Below, in pieces: positions 1 through 10,060 of a stretch of 64,000 nucleotides of DNA (the first letter of the stretch is position 1; each line of letters starts with the position of its first letter). Below the pieces are notes generated by a model. That model was not told the origin of the DNA and did not search any database. It saw only the letters and a list, made by a program, of their open reading frames with translations. The translations under genes were made by a program, and so were the position numbers. The stretch is from Mustela lutreola (lineage: Eukaryota; Chordata; Mammalia; Carnivora; Mustelidae), in NCBI RefSeq assembly GCF_030435805.1, contig NC_081295.1, positions 120,503,501-120,567,500 of the forward strand. Direction: 5' to 3'.

Positions 1-95
1 CCCTCTGTGTATGGCTGTGTTCTAAACTCTTCTCCTTATTAAAGGACATCAGTCATATTAGATCAGGTCCTACCCTCTGGATAGAATCCTGACTC
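1..95 (-). repeat. MLT1-like MaLR fragment
   Basis: TTAAAGGACATCAGTCATAT and the following bases resemble the complement of the MLT1 LTR (the ACCAGTCATATTGGATTAGG region). Ancient eutherian LTR fossil, cut by the window edge. Confidence 0.5.
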
Positions 96-786
96 TGCAC
101 GAGGCACTGTGTGACAACTTCTTCCCACCCCTGGGGCTGGGAAGAAGTGATTCATTATTGATGGGGGATAGAAGACTATGTCTCCATTAACATTATGGGG
201 GTTGGGGTTTGGGCACCCATTCCCTCCAGGAAGGGATGAACATTAAGTTTCCCTACTCACTTTCACTGACATCACCCTGGTGTGTTTGTGTTATGTTGGA
301 GGGTTGGAAGTCTGAGTTTCTCAGCTGGCCTTTGCTGGTGTTTAGTGGGTTTGGCTGGAGTAGAGCAATTGTCTAAAATTTTCTGCCTTGCTAGGCTGCT
401 CCCACCTCTTCCCCAGCCATTCCTGTTAACTCTCTTTCCCCATGTTTCTGGGTTGTTGGCTTTTTAAGTCTGAGATACTTAAGGCAAAAGGGAATCTCAG
501 GGACCTCATCATCGTGTGATTCCTTGGGTCCTGAAGTAGCGAGCCCGTCTGCTTTCTCTCTATCTTTTGGGGTCTTCTTATACTTGTTTTTATGTCCATG
601 GGCTAATTGTATTTAGTAGGAGGAACAGGAAAAAGTACATCTACTCTATCTCTTCAAAGTGGAATTCTTCTCCCCATATGTTTTGAAGTTGACAAGGAAA
701 TTCTCATTGTTTAAATATATGTAAGTTTATGGTCAATATTGGCATTTAGAAAATAAAACTGTTACATCATTTAAAAATGTATCCAA

Positions 787-947
787 CTCTCCCTTCGGAT
801 CAGGTCATGACCCCCCAGTCCTGGGATTCAGGCCCATGTTGGGCTCTCCACTTAGCAGGGAGCCTGCTTCCTCCTGTCTTTCTCTCTGCTTGCCTCTCTG
901 CCTACTTGTGATCTCTCTCTGTCAAATAAATAAATAAAATCTTAAAA
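787..947 (+). repeat. CAN-SINE, 5'-truncated
   Basis: Starts within the body (CTTCGGATCAGGTCATGACC) and ends with TAAA repeats plus ATCTTAAA. Flanked by AAAAATGTATCCAA at 773-786 and 948-961, so the truncation happened on insertion. Confidence 0.9.
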
Positions 948-1052
948 AAAAATGTATCCAAGATTTTATACCCGGAAACTGTTTCCTAAATATAAAGACA
1001 TTTTTACTTTGTTTTTCTTTTCTCCAATTTTATTCTCAGCTTGCCTAACTTT

Positions 1053-2365
1053 ATTTTTTTATTTTTTATTTTTTATAAACATATATAGAGATCATATGAT
1101 AGTTGTCTTTCTCTGCTTGACTTATTTCGCTAAGCATGATATGCTCTAGTTCCATCCATGTTGTTGCAAATGGCAAGATTTCATTTCTTTGGATGGCTGC
1201 ATAGTATTCCATTGTGTATATATACCACATCTTCTTGATCCATTCATCTGTTGATGGACATCTAGGTTCTTTCCATAGTTTGGCTATTGTGGACATTGCT
1301 GCTATAAACATTCGGGTGCACGTGCCCCTTTGGATCACTACGTTTGTATCTTTAGGGTAAATACCCAGTAGTGCAATTGCTGGGTCATAGGGCAGTTCTA
1401 TTTTCAACATTTTGAGGAACCTCCATGCTGTTTTCCAGAGTGGCTGCACCAGCTTGCATTCCCACCAACAGTGTAGGAGGGTTCCCCTTTCTCCGCATCC
1501 TCGCCAGCATCTGTCATTTCCTGACTTGTTGATTTTAGCCATTCTGACTGGTGTGAGGTGATATCTCATTGTGGTTTTGATTTGTATTTCCCTGATGCCG
1601 AGTGATATGGAGCACTTTTCATGTGTCTGTTGGCCATCTGGATGTCTTCTTTGCAGAAATGTCTGTTCATGTCCTCTGCCCATTTCTTGATTGGATTATT
1701 TGTTCTTTGGGTGTTGAGTTTGCTAAGGTCTTTATAGATTTTGGACACTAGTCCTTTATCTGATATGTCGTTTGCAAATATCTTCTCCCATTCTGTCAGT
1801 TGTCTTTTGGTTTTGTTAACTGTTTCCTTTGCTGTGCAAAAGCTTTTGATCTTGATGAAACCCCAATAGTTCATTTTTGCCCTTGCTTCCCTTGCCTTTG
1901 GCAATGTTCCTAGGAAGATGTTGCTGCGGCTGAGGTCGAAGAGGTTGCTGCCTGTGTTCTCCTCAAGGATTTTGATGGATTCCTTTCGCACATTGAGGTC
2001 CTTCATCCATTTTGAGTCTATTTTTGTGTGTGGTGTAAGGAAATGGTCCAATTTCATTTTTCTGCATGTGGCTGTCCAATTTTCCCAGCACCATTTGTTG
2101 AAGAGACTGTCTTTTTTCCATTGGACACTCTTTCCTGCTTTGTCGAAGATTAGTTGACCATAGAGTTGAGGGTCTATTTCTGGGCTCTCTATTCTGTTCC
2201 ATTGATCTATGTGTCTGTTTTTGTGCCAGTACCATGCTGTCTTGATGATGACAGCTTTGTAATAGAGCTTGAAGTCTGGAATTGTGATGCCACCAACTTT
2301 GGCTTTCTTTTTCAATATCCCTTTGGCTATTCGAGGTCTTTTCTGGTTCCATATAAATTTTAGAA
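1053..2365 (-). mobile_element. LINE-1 ORF2 3' part, within a chimeric insert
   Basis: Minus-strand L1 ORF2 C-terminal region: [11 protein letters not shown]-type start near 2350, then [17 protein letters not shown]-like and [17 protein letters not shown] motifs. The frame is open over 249 codons (1566-2315) and continues in a shifted frame to about 1066. It ends inside the ORF2 C-terminus directly in an A-rich tail (T-rich on plus, 1053-1077), lacking the L1 3' UTR. The whole insert extends to 2815 and has an 18-bp target duplication. Confidence 0.85.
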
Positions 2366-2815
2366 TTATTTGTTTAAAATAAATAAATCTTTAAAAAAGA
2401 TTTTGTGGAGAATATTTTCAAAGGCGTAAAAATTCTTCACCAAATTGTTCCTCCTTATTTCCTCTTAAACCCGCTATTCACTTCCTTGGAAGAACATGGT
2501 GTTTAGTGCCACCCAAAGTGGGCACAGACACCCAGAACTATTGATTTCTGCATCGCAGTCTCTTAAACGCCAATTTTGAAAGCACTTCTGGGGAATCCGC
2601 GATGTCCGGCCACAAAGTCAGCGAAAAGTTCCGTACAAAGAAATAAGCCCTGTTCTGTGCGTCCATGATATACAAGCCATTGCACTCCCTTGTCATTTGT
2701 TACCTTACAAGGAGACCTACAAGGCCCGGGGAAGGCAAGAGCCACCAGGTCTGTGCCTGCGGTAAGCGGCAACCCGAGCGGCGTGGGCTGCCCTAGGAGA
2801 AGGAAGCTTTCTCCC
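2366..2815 (-). other. Non-L1 5' partner of the chimeric insert
   Basis: About 450 bases, GC-richer at the 2560-2815 end, joined to the L1 piece and lying inside the same target-site duplication (1035-1052 and 2816-2833). It reads 5' to 3' on the minus strand. No L1, SINE, LTR or gene was recognised in it. Short open frames exist, but I see no protein family. Confidence 0.55.
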
Positions 2816-2908
2816 CTCAGCTTGCCTAACTTTTATCCTAAATTTTAACACGCAAAATATTTTGGTTGGTCACCATATTTTACTTCTCTGCAAAACCAAA
2901 ATCTGTAG

Positions 2909-3018
2909 GGATGCATGGCTGGTTCAGTCAGTAGAACATGTGACTCTTGATCTCAGGGTTGTAAGTTTGAGCCCCAAGTTGGGTGTAGAGATTGCTTAGA
3001 AATAAAATCTTAAAAAAC
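2909..3018 (+). repeat. CAN-SINE, short old subtype
   Basis: Diverged tRNA-like head (GGATGCATGGCTGGTTCAGT), a body shortened to TTGGGTGTAGAGATTGCTTA and a tail AAATAAAATCTTAAAA. Older than the neighbouring full-length copies. Confidence 0.75.
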
Positions 3019-3090
3019 CCCAACAATCTATCAAATCTATCAAAATGAATTTTTATTGCCATAAATTTCTAAGAGTTAAAATGTTTCTTC

Positions 3091-3538
3091 TGTGCTCTTT
3101 CTGCCATCCTTCCGTGCTGCCATAATGGTGCACGCGAATGCCCTGGCAGATGCCTTCCAGAACAGTAACATCGTTGAAAAGAGAGGCAAACACCAGGTTT
3201 TTATTAAGCCATGTTCCAAAGTCATCATCCAGTTTCTCACTGTGATGAGGAAGCACGGTCACATTGTCGAATTTGAAATCGATGATGGTCACAGAGCTAG
3301 GAAAATTGTTGTGAACATCACGGGCAGGTGATGGAGTAATCAGCCTCAGATTTAATGTACAACTGAAAGATCTAGAAAGTGGCAGAATAACCTGCTCCCA
3401 TCCTACATTGCCCTGACAACCTCAGCTGGCATCATGGACCGTGAAGAAGCAAGACGAAAGCACACAGGAGGGAGAATCCTGGGATTCTTTTTTCTAGGGA
3501 TGCAATACATACATGCAAATAAAATGCCCTTAATGGGG
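3091..3538 (+). pseudogene. RPS15A processed pseudogene
   Basis: Retrocopy of ribosomal protein S15A (uS8). The frame from ATG 3125 reads [20 protein letters not shown] and continues RPS15A-like to VNITGR, then hits a stop near 3331 where a few codons of the parent are lost. RPS15A-like sequence ([28 protein letters not shown]) follows in shifted frames. There are no introns, and the tail ends TGCAAATAAAATGCCC before an A run. The flanking AAAATGTTTCTT at 3079-3090 and again at about 3540 is the target-site duplication. It carries numerous substitutions and is non-functional. Confidence 0.92.
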
Positions 3539-3540
3539 AA

Positions 3541-4071
3541 AAAATGTTTCTTTTGTTTGACTGTTTGCAATCTGGTATAATATATAATAGATCAAAAGCA
3601 TATAAATTTATTAGACATTTTAGTAAATAATTATCAGCCAGAAAAAAGTAAAATTATCTTGACAATGAATCTCTTTAGGATATAGATGGCCCTTTCCCCA
3701 ATTATTTTAATGTATCTGTGGATAAATAATACTTATTTCTGGAATGAGACAAAAATGTAGCGTTAGTTTTATTTTGAATTTTCCTTCTAAGCTTGGAAAT
3801 TTTGTGCATATAGATAAGTAGGTGGTAATGGATGGAATTTTGTTGTAGCAGTTTCACTTAACTGCTTGAATTTCTGCATAATTTTATTTTCTAAATCACA
3901 TAGTGAAGTATCATCAAAAACTATTTTAAATAATGTAACAACTTACAACTTGGTTAGGTCCTCCTTCTATTTTGTTGGAAGCAAATTATAAACTACCTGA
4001 CCTACAAAAATAATTTGTGGGGGTAGGGGGTGGTAGAAATGGGTGAATTGTTTTGTTTTGTTTTTTAGTTT
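3541..4071. other. AT-rich intergenic DNA
   Basis: Non-coding stretch between the RPS15A retrocopy and a CAN-SINE. No gene, RNA or recognised repeat was seen. Confidence 0.4.
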
Positions 4072-4087
4072 AAACAACTAAATTTTA

Positions 4088-4284
4088 TTTATTTATTTAA
4101 AAAGATTTTATTTATTTATTTGACAGAGAGAGATCACAAGTAGGCAGAGAGGCAGGCAGAGAGAGAGGAGGAAGCAGGCTCCCTGATGAGCAGAGAGCCC
4201 GATGCGGGACTTGATCCCAGGACCCTGAGATCATGACCCGAGCCGAAGGCAGCGGCTTAACCCACTGAACCACCCAGGCACCCC
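4088..4284 (-). repeat. CAN-SINE, full length
   Basis: Complete reverse-oriented copy ending GGGTGCC-type head. Target duplication AAACAACTAAATTTTA at 4072-4087 and 4285-4300, nearly identical, so the insertion is fairly recent. Confidence 0.93.
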
Positions 4285-4500
4285 AAACAACTAAATTTTA
4301 AAATGAAAAGGGAAAAGGTATGTTTGCACTATGCTTGACATAATGACCTAATGCTAAGGCCCAGAAGCATCACAATGGAAACTTTTGATCTCATTTTAGG
4401 GTTTTTAATCAAATTTATTGAGGTGTAGTTTACATAAGACAAATGGAAATATTGAAGTATTCAGTGTCATGAGTTCTGGCAAATGTATGTACCATGTAAC

Positions 4501-5267
4501 TGAAGGACCCCAGGTCAGAACTATAGTATAGCCTATAAGTCTTAACATTCTTTTTATAACCAGCTTATGCTAACTAAGAAACTGTGGCCAGCTGACCATA
4601 GATAAGGGAGTCAGCAAGCAGCATAACAGGATAACGAATAGCAAAAATCTGTGTTTAACCCAGCTGTTTCTGGCTTCTGTATAATAATGCTTCTAATGCT
4701 TTGCTAAGAAATGAAAAATTGCTTAAACCCTCGTTCGCTGTGTAATCAAATAAAGTTATACCCTTCCTCTGTTAAGAATTTCCCCTACTACTAAGTAAAA
4801 TTGATAAGGGTTGCCTCCCATACCAAGGCCGGAGACGCAACCTGTACCAAGGCCGGAGACGTACGGTTCAGCACGTACGCTAGCTGGAGACGTGCGGTTC
4901 AGCACGTATACAGATAAAGGTTAGAAACGTGCAATTCAACACGTACCCTCTACTGTACACTACCTGAACGGTGACTGGCCAGAATGTATGGTTGGTTTTA
5001 AAGGATTGGCTACCTATGTGTAGGCCTTCCTGTAATGCTTTGAAATTACTGGCTAGAAAAGTGAGGGCTCTGATGTAATGGACTGTAAAATTCTATATTA
5101 AGGGACTCCCGAAACAGATCGGGGCTCTCAGGCACTGACCCATCCCTCGCGGATTTCATGGTCAAGTGTCCCTGGGAGTCCGAGCATGCCCGAATAAAAT
5201 CCTCTTGCTTATTGCATCCAGTGGTCTGTGAGTGTGTCCTTGGGTGCGGGTCCTCTAGGGTCTTTCA
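4501..5267 (+). mobile_element. Solo LTR of an ERV1-like retrovirus
   Basis: A 767-bp LTR with short inverted ends (TGAAGGACCC at the start, GGGTCTTTCA at the end) and a 4-bp target duplication TAAC at 4497-4500 and 5268-5271. A polyadenylation signal AATAAA lies at about 5192-5197 in R/U5-like sequence (CCTCTTGCTTATTGCATCCA). No internal genes remain, as expected after recombination between two LTRs. An internal direct repeat of a CGGAGACGT/GGTTCAGCACGTA motif lies at 4825-4945. The 4-bp duplication and LTR layout fit class I (gamma-like) ERVs; age is likely within carnivoran evolution. It is a fossil with no coding capacity. Confidence 0.8.
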
Positions 5268-5271
5268 TAAC

Positions 5272-5722
5272 CACTACACCAAACAGTATACAGAGTATTT
5301 TGGTTGTCCCTCAAGTTTCCTCTGGCCCTTTTGTAGTCAGTCCTCCTACTCTTTGTACTTCCTACTTTACCCAGCTATTCATAGGATTTTTATCACTGTA
5401 AATTGGTTTTGGGGAAAAAGGGATTTGTTCCTTGTTCTTCGACTCATTTGTTATCTCCATTTCTGGGAAGCAAACTTAAATGTAAACATATGCAGCTAAT
5501 CTAACTACATCATCACAAGACACGCTTCCATTTTTTTAAATGATCGGTTCTTGTGAACTTCAGACAATGCTGCAAATCATTTGACTTAGTTATTTTACTT
5601 ACTCTCTTTCTAAAGTTTAAAAATTTTGTTTCTTTGAAAGATTTGTAAGATCAGAAGTGATTATGTTGCTCTATAATCTCAATTTAAATGATTTTATGAC
5701 TTTGGATTAATTTGAGTTATTG
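5272..5722. other. Non-coding DNA
   Basis: Between the solo LTR and a CAN-SINE. Diverged, AT-rich; nothing recognised. Confidence 0.4.
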
Positions 5723-5736
5723 AATAAGTGACTTTT

Positions 5737-5924
5737 TTTTTTAAGTTTTTATTTATTTATTTGACAGGCAGAGATCACAAGTAGGCAGAAAGGCAGGCAG
5801 AAAGGAGAAAGCAGGCTCCCCGCTGAGCAGGAAGTCAGACGTGGGGGCTCGATCCCAGGACCCTGGGATCATGACCTGAGCTGAAGGCAGTGGCCTTAAC
5901 CCACTGAGCCACCCAGGCGCCCCA
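5737..5924 (-). repeat. CAN-SINE
   Basis: Full-length reverse copy with target duplication AATAAGTGACTTTT at 5723-5736 and 5925-5938, without mismatch. Confidence 0.93.
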
Positions 5925-5976
5925 AATAAGTGACTTTTGATTACTGGCAATATTCTGAAAAGAAATAATTCATAGA

Positions 5977-6406
5977 AGAGGGAGGCAAGGAGTGCCTGGG
6001 TGGCTCAGTTGTTTGGGCTGCTTTTGGCTCAGGTCATGATCCCAGAGTTCTGGGATTGAGCCCTGCAGCAGGCTCCTTGCTCAGCTGGAAGCTTGCTTCT
6101 CCCTCTCCCTCTGCTGTTCCCCTGCTTGTGCTCTCATTCTTTCTGACAAATAAGTAAAATTAAAAAAAAAAAAAAAGAAGGAGGCAAACCATGAGATTCT
6201 TAACTCTCGGAAACAACTGACAGTTGCTGGAGGCCAGGTGGGTGGGGGATGGGGTAACTGGGGGATGGGCATTCAGGAGGGCACGTGATGGAATGAGCGC
6301 TGGGTGTTACACACAACTGATGAATCATTAAATTCTACCTCTGAAACTAATAATACACTATATGCTAACTAACTTTAATTTAAATAAAACCTAAAAAAAA
6401 AAAAAG
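5977..6406 (+). mobile_element. L1 3' UTR end with a CAN-SINE inside
   Basis: Carnivoran L1 3' end (ACCATGAGATTCTTAACTCT through TAATACACTATATGCTAACT and an A tail), flanked by AATTCATAGA at 5967-5976 and 6407-6416. A CAN-SINE (5989-6174) split it after it inserted. Confidence 0.85.
5989..6179 (+). repeat. CAN-SINE nested in L1 3' end
   Basis: Head GAGTGCCTGGGTGGCTCAGT and a long A tail. Its own duplication GGAGGCAA flanks it at 5981-5988 and 6180-6187. Confidence 0.9.
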
Positions 6407-6416
6407 AATTCATAGA

Positions 6417-7380
6417 GACAGATAAAAAGATTACTGGATCATCAAGCAGCTTTTGTATATATACTCTTGTCTGTATTTGTTTTGCACAACTCAGATTAAG
6501 GTGGTAAATTCAATGTGACATACATATTGGTGTATTGTGTTAATAAAGTTAGTTACTTCTAAAAGCTGAAGTTAAGTAATATTGTCATCCAATTATATAT
6601 GTATTTCTGTATGATTAAAACACATACATAATGATGTATTAAAATTAACAACCAAAAAAGGAGAAAACTTGTGATTCAAACTTGGTCTTGGAATATTCAT
6701 TATACTTTTAAAAAGTTGTAGAAAAAATTTCTTTTTTCCTTTAGTATAATCCGCCTAGCTAGCAGAGATTTATTTTAGAATACTCTTAGTATCCTGATAA
6801 CTTTGAGTGTTTTGTGCTGTCATTTTATCAACTTATTTTTGAAATAAGTAAAATCCCTTTGCTTCTGAGAGACCTAAAAGTTACATTTCATGTTACCATC
6901 TTTATGTTTATTTTTAAATGTTTTATTGTCACTCTGGTTATTAGGATAGCAAAATTTAAAACAATTGCTCACTCTCAGGTACCTGTGCACTTAATCAAGT
7001 AATCAGTTTCTGACAGAATTTTTTTGTTTTTGTTGCCTTTCTGAAACCCAGATCCTGGATTCAGAAATTAAAAACTGTCAATATCTTTAAATCTAAAAAA
7101 AAAAAAGAAAAAGAAAAAGAAAAAAAATCATTACCCACTTGACCACTGGATGGCACCAAAGGCTTAATCTTTTACCTTATAAAACAGGAAGAAGTAATTA
7201 GAAGTAATTCGTAATTACTAAACAGAAGTAATTAGGCATACTCTATATATTTTAAATTAATTCTACATTATCAAAAGAGTTACCCTGTCTATCAAACCCA
7301 TGATGTGGAAAAAGCTGACAAAGAGCAGGAGTTCAGCCTTCCTTGATTAATTCTGTTCAAGTAAAAAAAAAAAAAAAAAA
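6417..7380. other. AT-rich non-coding DNA
   Basis: No gene. Contains A-rich simple sequence at 7096-7126 and 7362-7381 and otherwise undistinguished AT-rich sequence. Confidence 0.4.
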
Positions 7381-7383
7381 TTT

Positions 7384-7614
7384 AACATATTTTATAAAAA
7401 TTTTTTTAAAACCACTCAATTAATCAGTCAATCAATTAATTAATTTGGAGAGTGAGCAGGAGGAGGGGCAGAGAGAGACGGAGAGGATCTCAGGCAGACT
7501 GTACTGAGTGTGCAAAAAGCCCACACAGGGCTTGATCTCAGAAACCTGAGATCATTACCTGAGTGGAAATCAAGACTTGGACACTCAACCAACTGAGCCA
7601 CCCAGGTGTCCCTC
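7384..7614 (-). repeat. CAN-SINE, diverged
   Basis: Reverse copy with a recognisable head complement (GAGCCACCCAGGTGTCCC) and degraded body; one of the older copies here. Confidence 0.75.
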
Positions 7615-8297
7615 CACCAGAAAGTTTTAGAAAAATAAATGAATTATGTAAAGTTGCAGGATAGAAAATTAATATACAGGAATTGGTTGTATTTCTAAAT
7701 AATAATAATAGCAAGCCTAATAAACCATCAGAAAGAAATTAAGAAAATAATCCCCTTTACAATTGCATCCAAAAGAATACAATACATAAGTATAATTTTA
7801 ACTAAGAAGGTAAAAGACGTGTATCTTGAAAATTATAAGACCCTGATGAAAGAAATTAAAGACGATACAAATAAATAGAAAGGCATACTGTGCTTATGGA
7901 CTGGAAGAATTAATACTGTTAAAGTGTCTGTACTACCCAAAGTGATAAACAGATTCAATGCAATCTCTACCAAAATACCAATGGCAATTTTCACAGAACT
8001 AGAACAAATAATCCTACAATTTGTATGAAACTACAAAAGATCCCCCCCAAAGCCAAAGAATCTTAAGAAAGAAGAACAAAGCAGGAGGTCTCACAATCCC
8101 TGATTTCAAACTACACTACAAAGCTGTAATAATCAAAACTGTATGGTACTGGCACAAAAGCAGATGCTCATAGATGAGTGGAGCAGAAAAAAGAGCCCAG
8201 AACTGAACCCATGCTTATATGATCAATTAGTCTATGACAAAGGAAGGGAGAATATACAACGAGGAAATGACAGTTTCTTTAGCAAATGATGTTGGAA

Positions 8298-8573
8298 TGG
8301 ACTATTACTTGGTGATCAAAAAGAATGAAATCTTGCCATTTGTAGCAATGTGGCTGGAATTATAGGGTATTATGCTAAGCAAAATAAGTCAGAGAAAGAC
8401 AAATATTATATGATTTCGCTCATATGTGGGATTTAAGAAACAAAACAGAGGAACATGAGGAGCATTGGGTGTCGTATGTAAGTGATGAATCACTAAATTC
8501 TACTCCTAAAATTAATACTACACTGTATGTTAACTAACAAATTTAAATTAAAAAACAAAACAAAACAAAACAA
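8298..8573 (+). mobile_element. Nested L1 3' end
   Basis: L1 ORF2 tail plus 3' UTR (GAATGAAATCTTGCCATTTG to CTGTATGTTAACTAACAAAT and a CAAAA-rich tail) interrupts the older L1 at the AATGRTGTTG target. Confidence 0.75.
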
Positions 8574-8856
8574 CCATAAATGGTGTTGAGAAAACTGGAT
8601 GGCTATGTGCAAAAGAAGGAAACTCAACCACTTCCTTATATCACATACAAAAATAAACTCAAAATGTATTAAAGACCTAAATGTGAGACCTAAAACCATA
8701 AAAATCCCCCCAAAACATGGGCAGTTAACTCTTGGAAATTAGTCTTCACAATTTACATATATTTTTGGATCTATCTCCTCAGGCAAGAGCAACAAAAGCA
8801 AAAATGAACTACATTTTCTGTGGTTGTGTGGTTGGGATTCCAGCAAACTAAGAAGC

Positions 8857-9072
8857 CCCTTTTTTGTGTGTGTGTGAATATTTTACATATTATTTTAGAG
8901 AAAGAGAAAATAAGAGTGAGTGGGGCGGGGGGAGGAGCAGAGGGAAAGGGACAAGCAGACTCTGTGCTGAGCAAGGAGCCTGACTTGGGGCTCAATCCCA
9001 TGACACCAAGATCATGAGCTAAACTGAAATCAAGAGTCAGAAGGGTAACCTACTGAGCCACCAAGGCTCCCC
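8857..9072 (-). repeat. CAN-SINE in L1
   Basis: Reverse copy flanked by CAAACTAAGAAGC (8844-8856) and CAAACTAAAAAGC (9073-9085). Confidence 0.88.
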
Positions 9073-9294
9073 CAAACTAAAAAGCTTTTGCACAGCAAAG
9101 AAAGCCATCGACAAATGGAAAAGATAGTCTACTGAATAGGAGAAGAAATTTACAATTAATATTTTGGTAAGGGGTTAATATCCAAAATATATTAAGAATT
9201 AATACAAGTCAACACACAAAAAGCAAATGATCCAATTAAAATATTGGCAGAAGACCCAAATAGACCTTCTTCCAAAGAATATATACAAATGACC

Positions 9295-9500
9295 GGTGGC
9301 TGGGTGGCTCTGTTGGTTAAGTGTCTGCCTTGGCTCAGGTCATGATCCTGGGGTCCTGGGATCTAGCCCCGCATTGGGTTCCCTGCTCAGTGTGGTGCCT
9401 ACTTCTCCCTCTCCCTCCTCCTGCAGCTCCCCCTGCTTGTGTGCTTTCTCTCTCTCTCTCCATCAAATAAATAAATAAAAATCTTAAAATAAAAATAAAA
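9295..9500 (+). repeat. CAN-SINE beside the U6 fragment
   Basis: Head GGTGGCTGGGTGGCTCTGTT and a TAAA-rich tail; duplication AAAGAATATATACAAATGAC(C) at 9274-9294 and 9501-9521. The right copy overlaps the U6 target duplication. Confidence 0.92.
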
Positions 9501-9527
9501 AAAGAATATATACAAATGACCAATAGA

Positions 9528-9533
9528 GTGCTC

Positions 9534-9580
<47 letters not shown>
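9528..9580 (+). pseudogene. Tailless U6 snRNA fragment inserted in L1
   Basis: The first 53 bases of U6 snRNA (GTGCTCGCTTCGGCAGCACA to CAGAGAAGATTA) without a mismatch that I can see, then an abrupt switch back to L1 ORF2 sequence. It is flanked by ACAAATGACCAATAG (9512-9526) and ACAAATGACCAACAG (9581-9595), a target-site duplication. There is no poly-A tail and the 3' half of U6 is missing. This fits the known class of 3'-truncated tailless snRNA retropseudogenes. It lacks upstream U6 promoter elements, so it is not a gene. Confidence 0.9.
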
Positions 9581-10060
9581 ACAAATGACCAACAGACATG
9601 GAAACTATGCCGAACATCACTAATTACCAGGGAAATACAAATCAAAACTCACAATGAAATATGACTTCGTGTCTGTCAAAGTAGTTAGTATAAAAAAAAG
9701 CAAGAAATAACAAGTGTGGGGAGAATATGGAGAAAAGGGAATGTTCCTGTGCTGTTGGTGGGAATGTACATTGGTGCAAAAAAAGGAGCCTAAAAATGAG
9801 CCCACAATAAAAAACATTAAAATATTTTTAATTTTAAAAGCCAAATTAAGATAAAAGTACAAATTTCCAGTTATAAAATAAATAAATCACAGGGATGTAG
9901 GCAATGATATTTTAGTAGCTATGTATGGTGACAGACGGTAAGTAGGGCTTACTGTGATGACCTTTTGTAATGTAAAAAAATGTCAAGTTACTATGATGTA
10001 CATCTGGAACTAATACAATATTGTATCCCAACTATACTTCAATAAAAATAAATAGTAAGA

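Larger units (their letters stand above)
7620..10060 (+). mobile_element. Old L1 (ORF2 to 3' UTR), multiply interrupted
   Basis: Sense L1 ORF2 pieces (around 7640-8300, 8574-8856, 9073-9294, 9596-9770) ending with a 3' UTR tail near 10060 (ACTATACTTCAATAAAAATA). It hosts a nested L1 3' end (about 8298-8573), two CAN-SINEs (8857-9072, 9295-9500) and the U6 fragment (9528-9580). Many stops; no function. Confidence 0.8.

Noticed and set aside
5158-5499. 113-codon frame spanning the end of the solo LTR
   Set aside because: Crosses the LTR boundary into unrelated flank; chance frame with no gene signal.
9528-9580. Functional U6 snRNA gene
   Set aside because: Only the 5' half is present, no Pol III terminator or upstream U6 promoter, and it is bounded by a target duplication inside L1.
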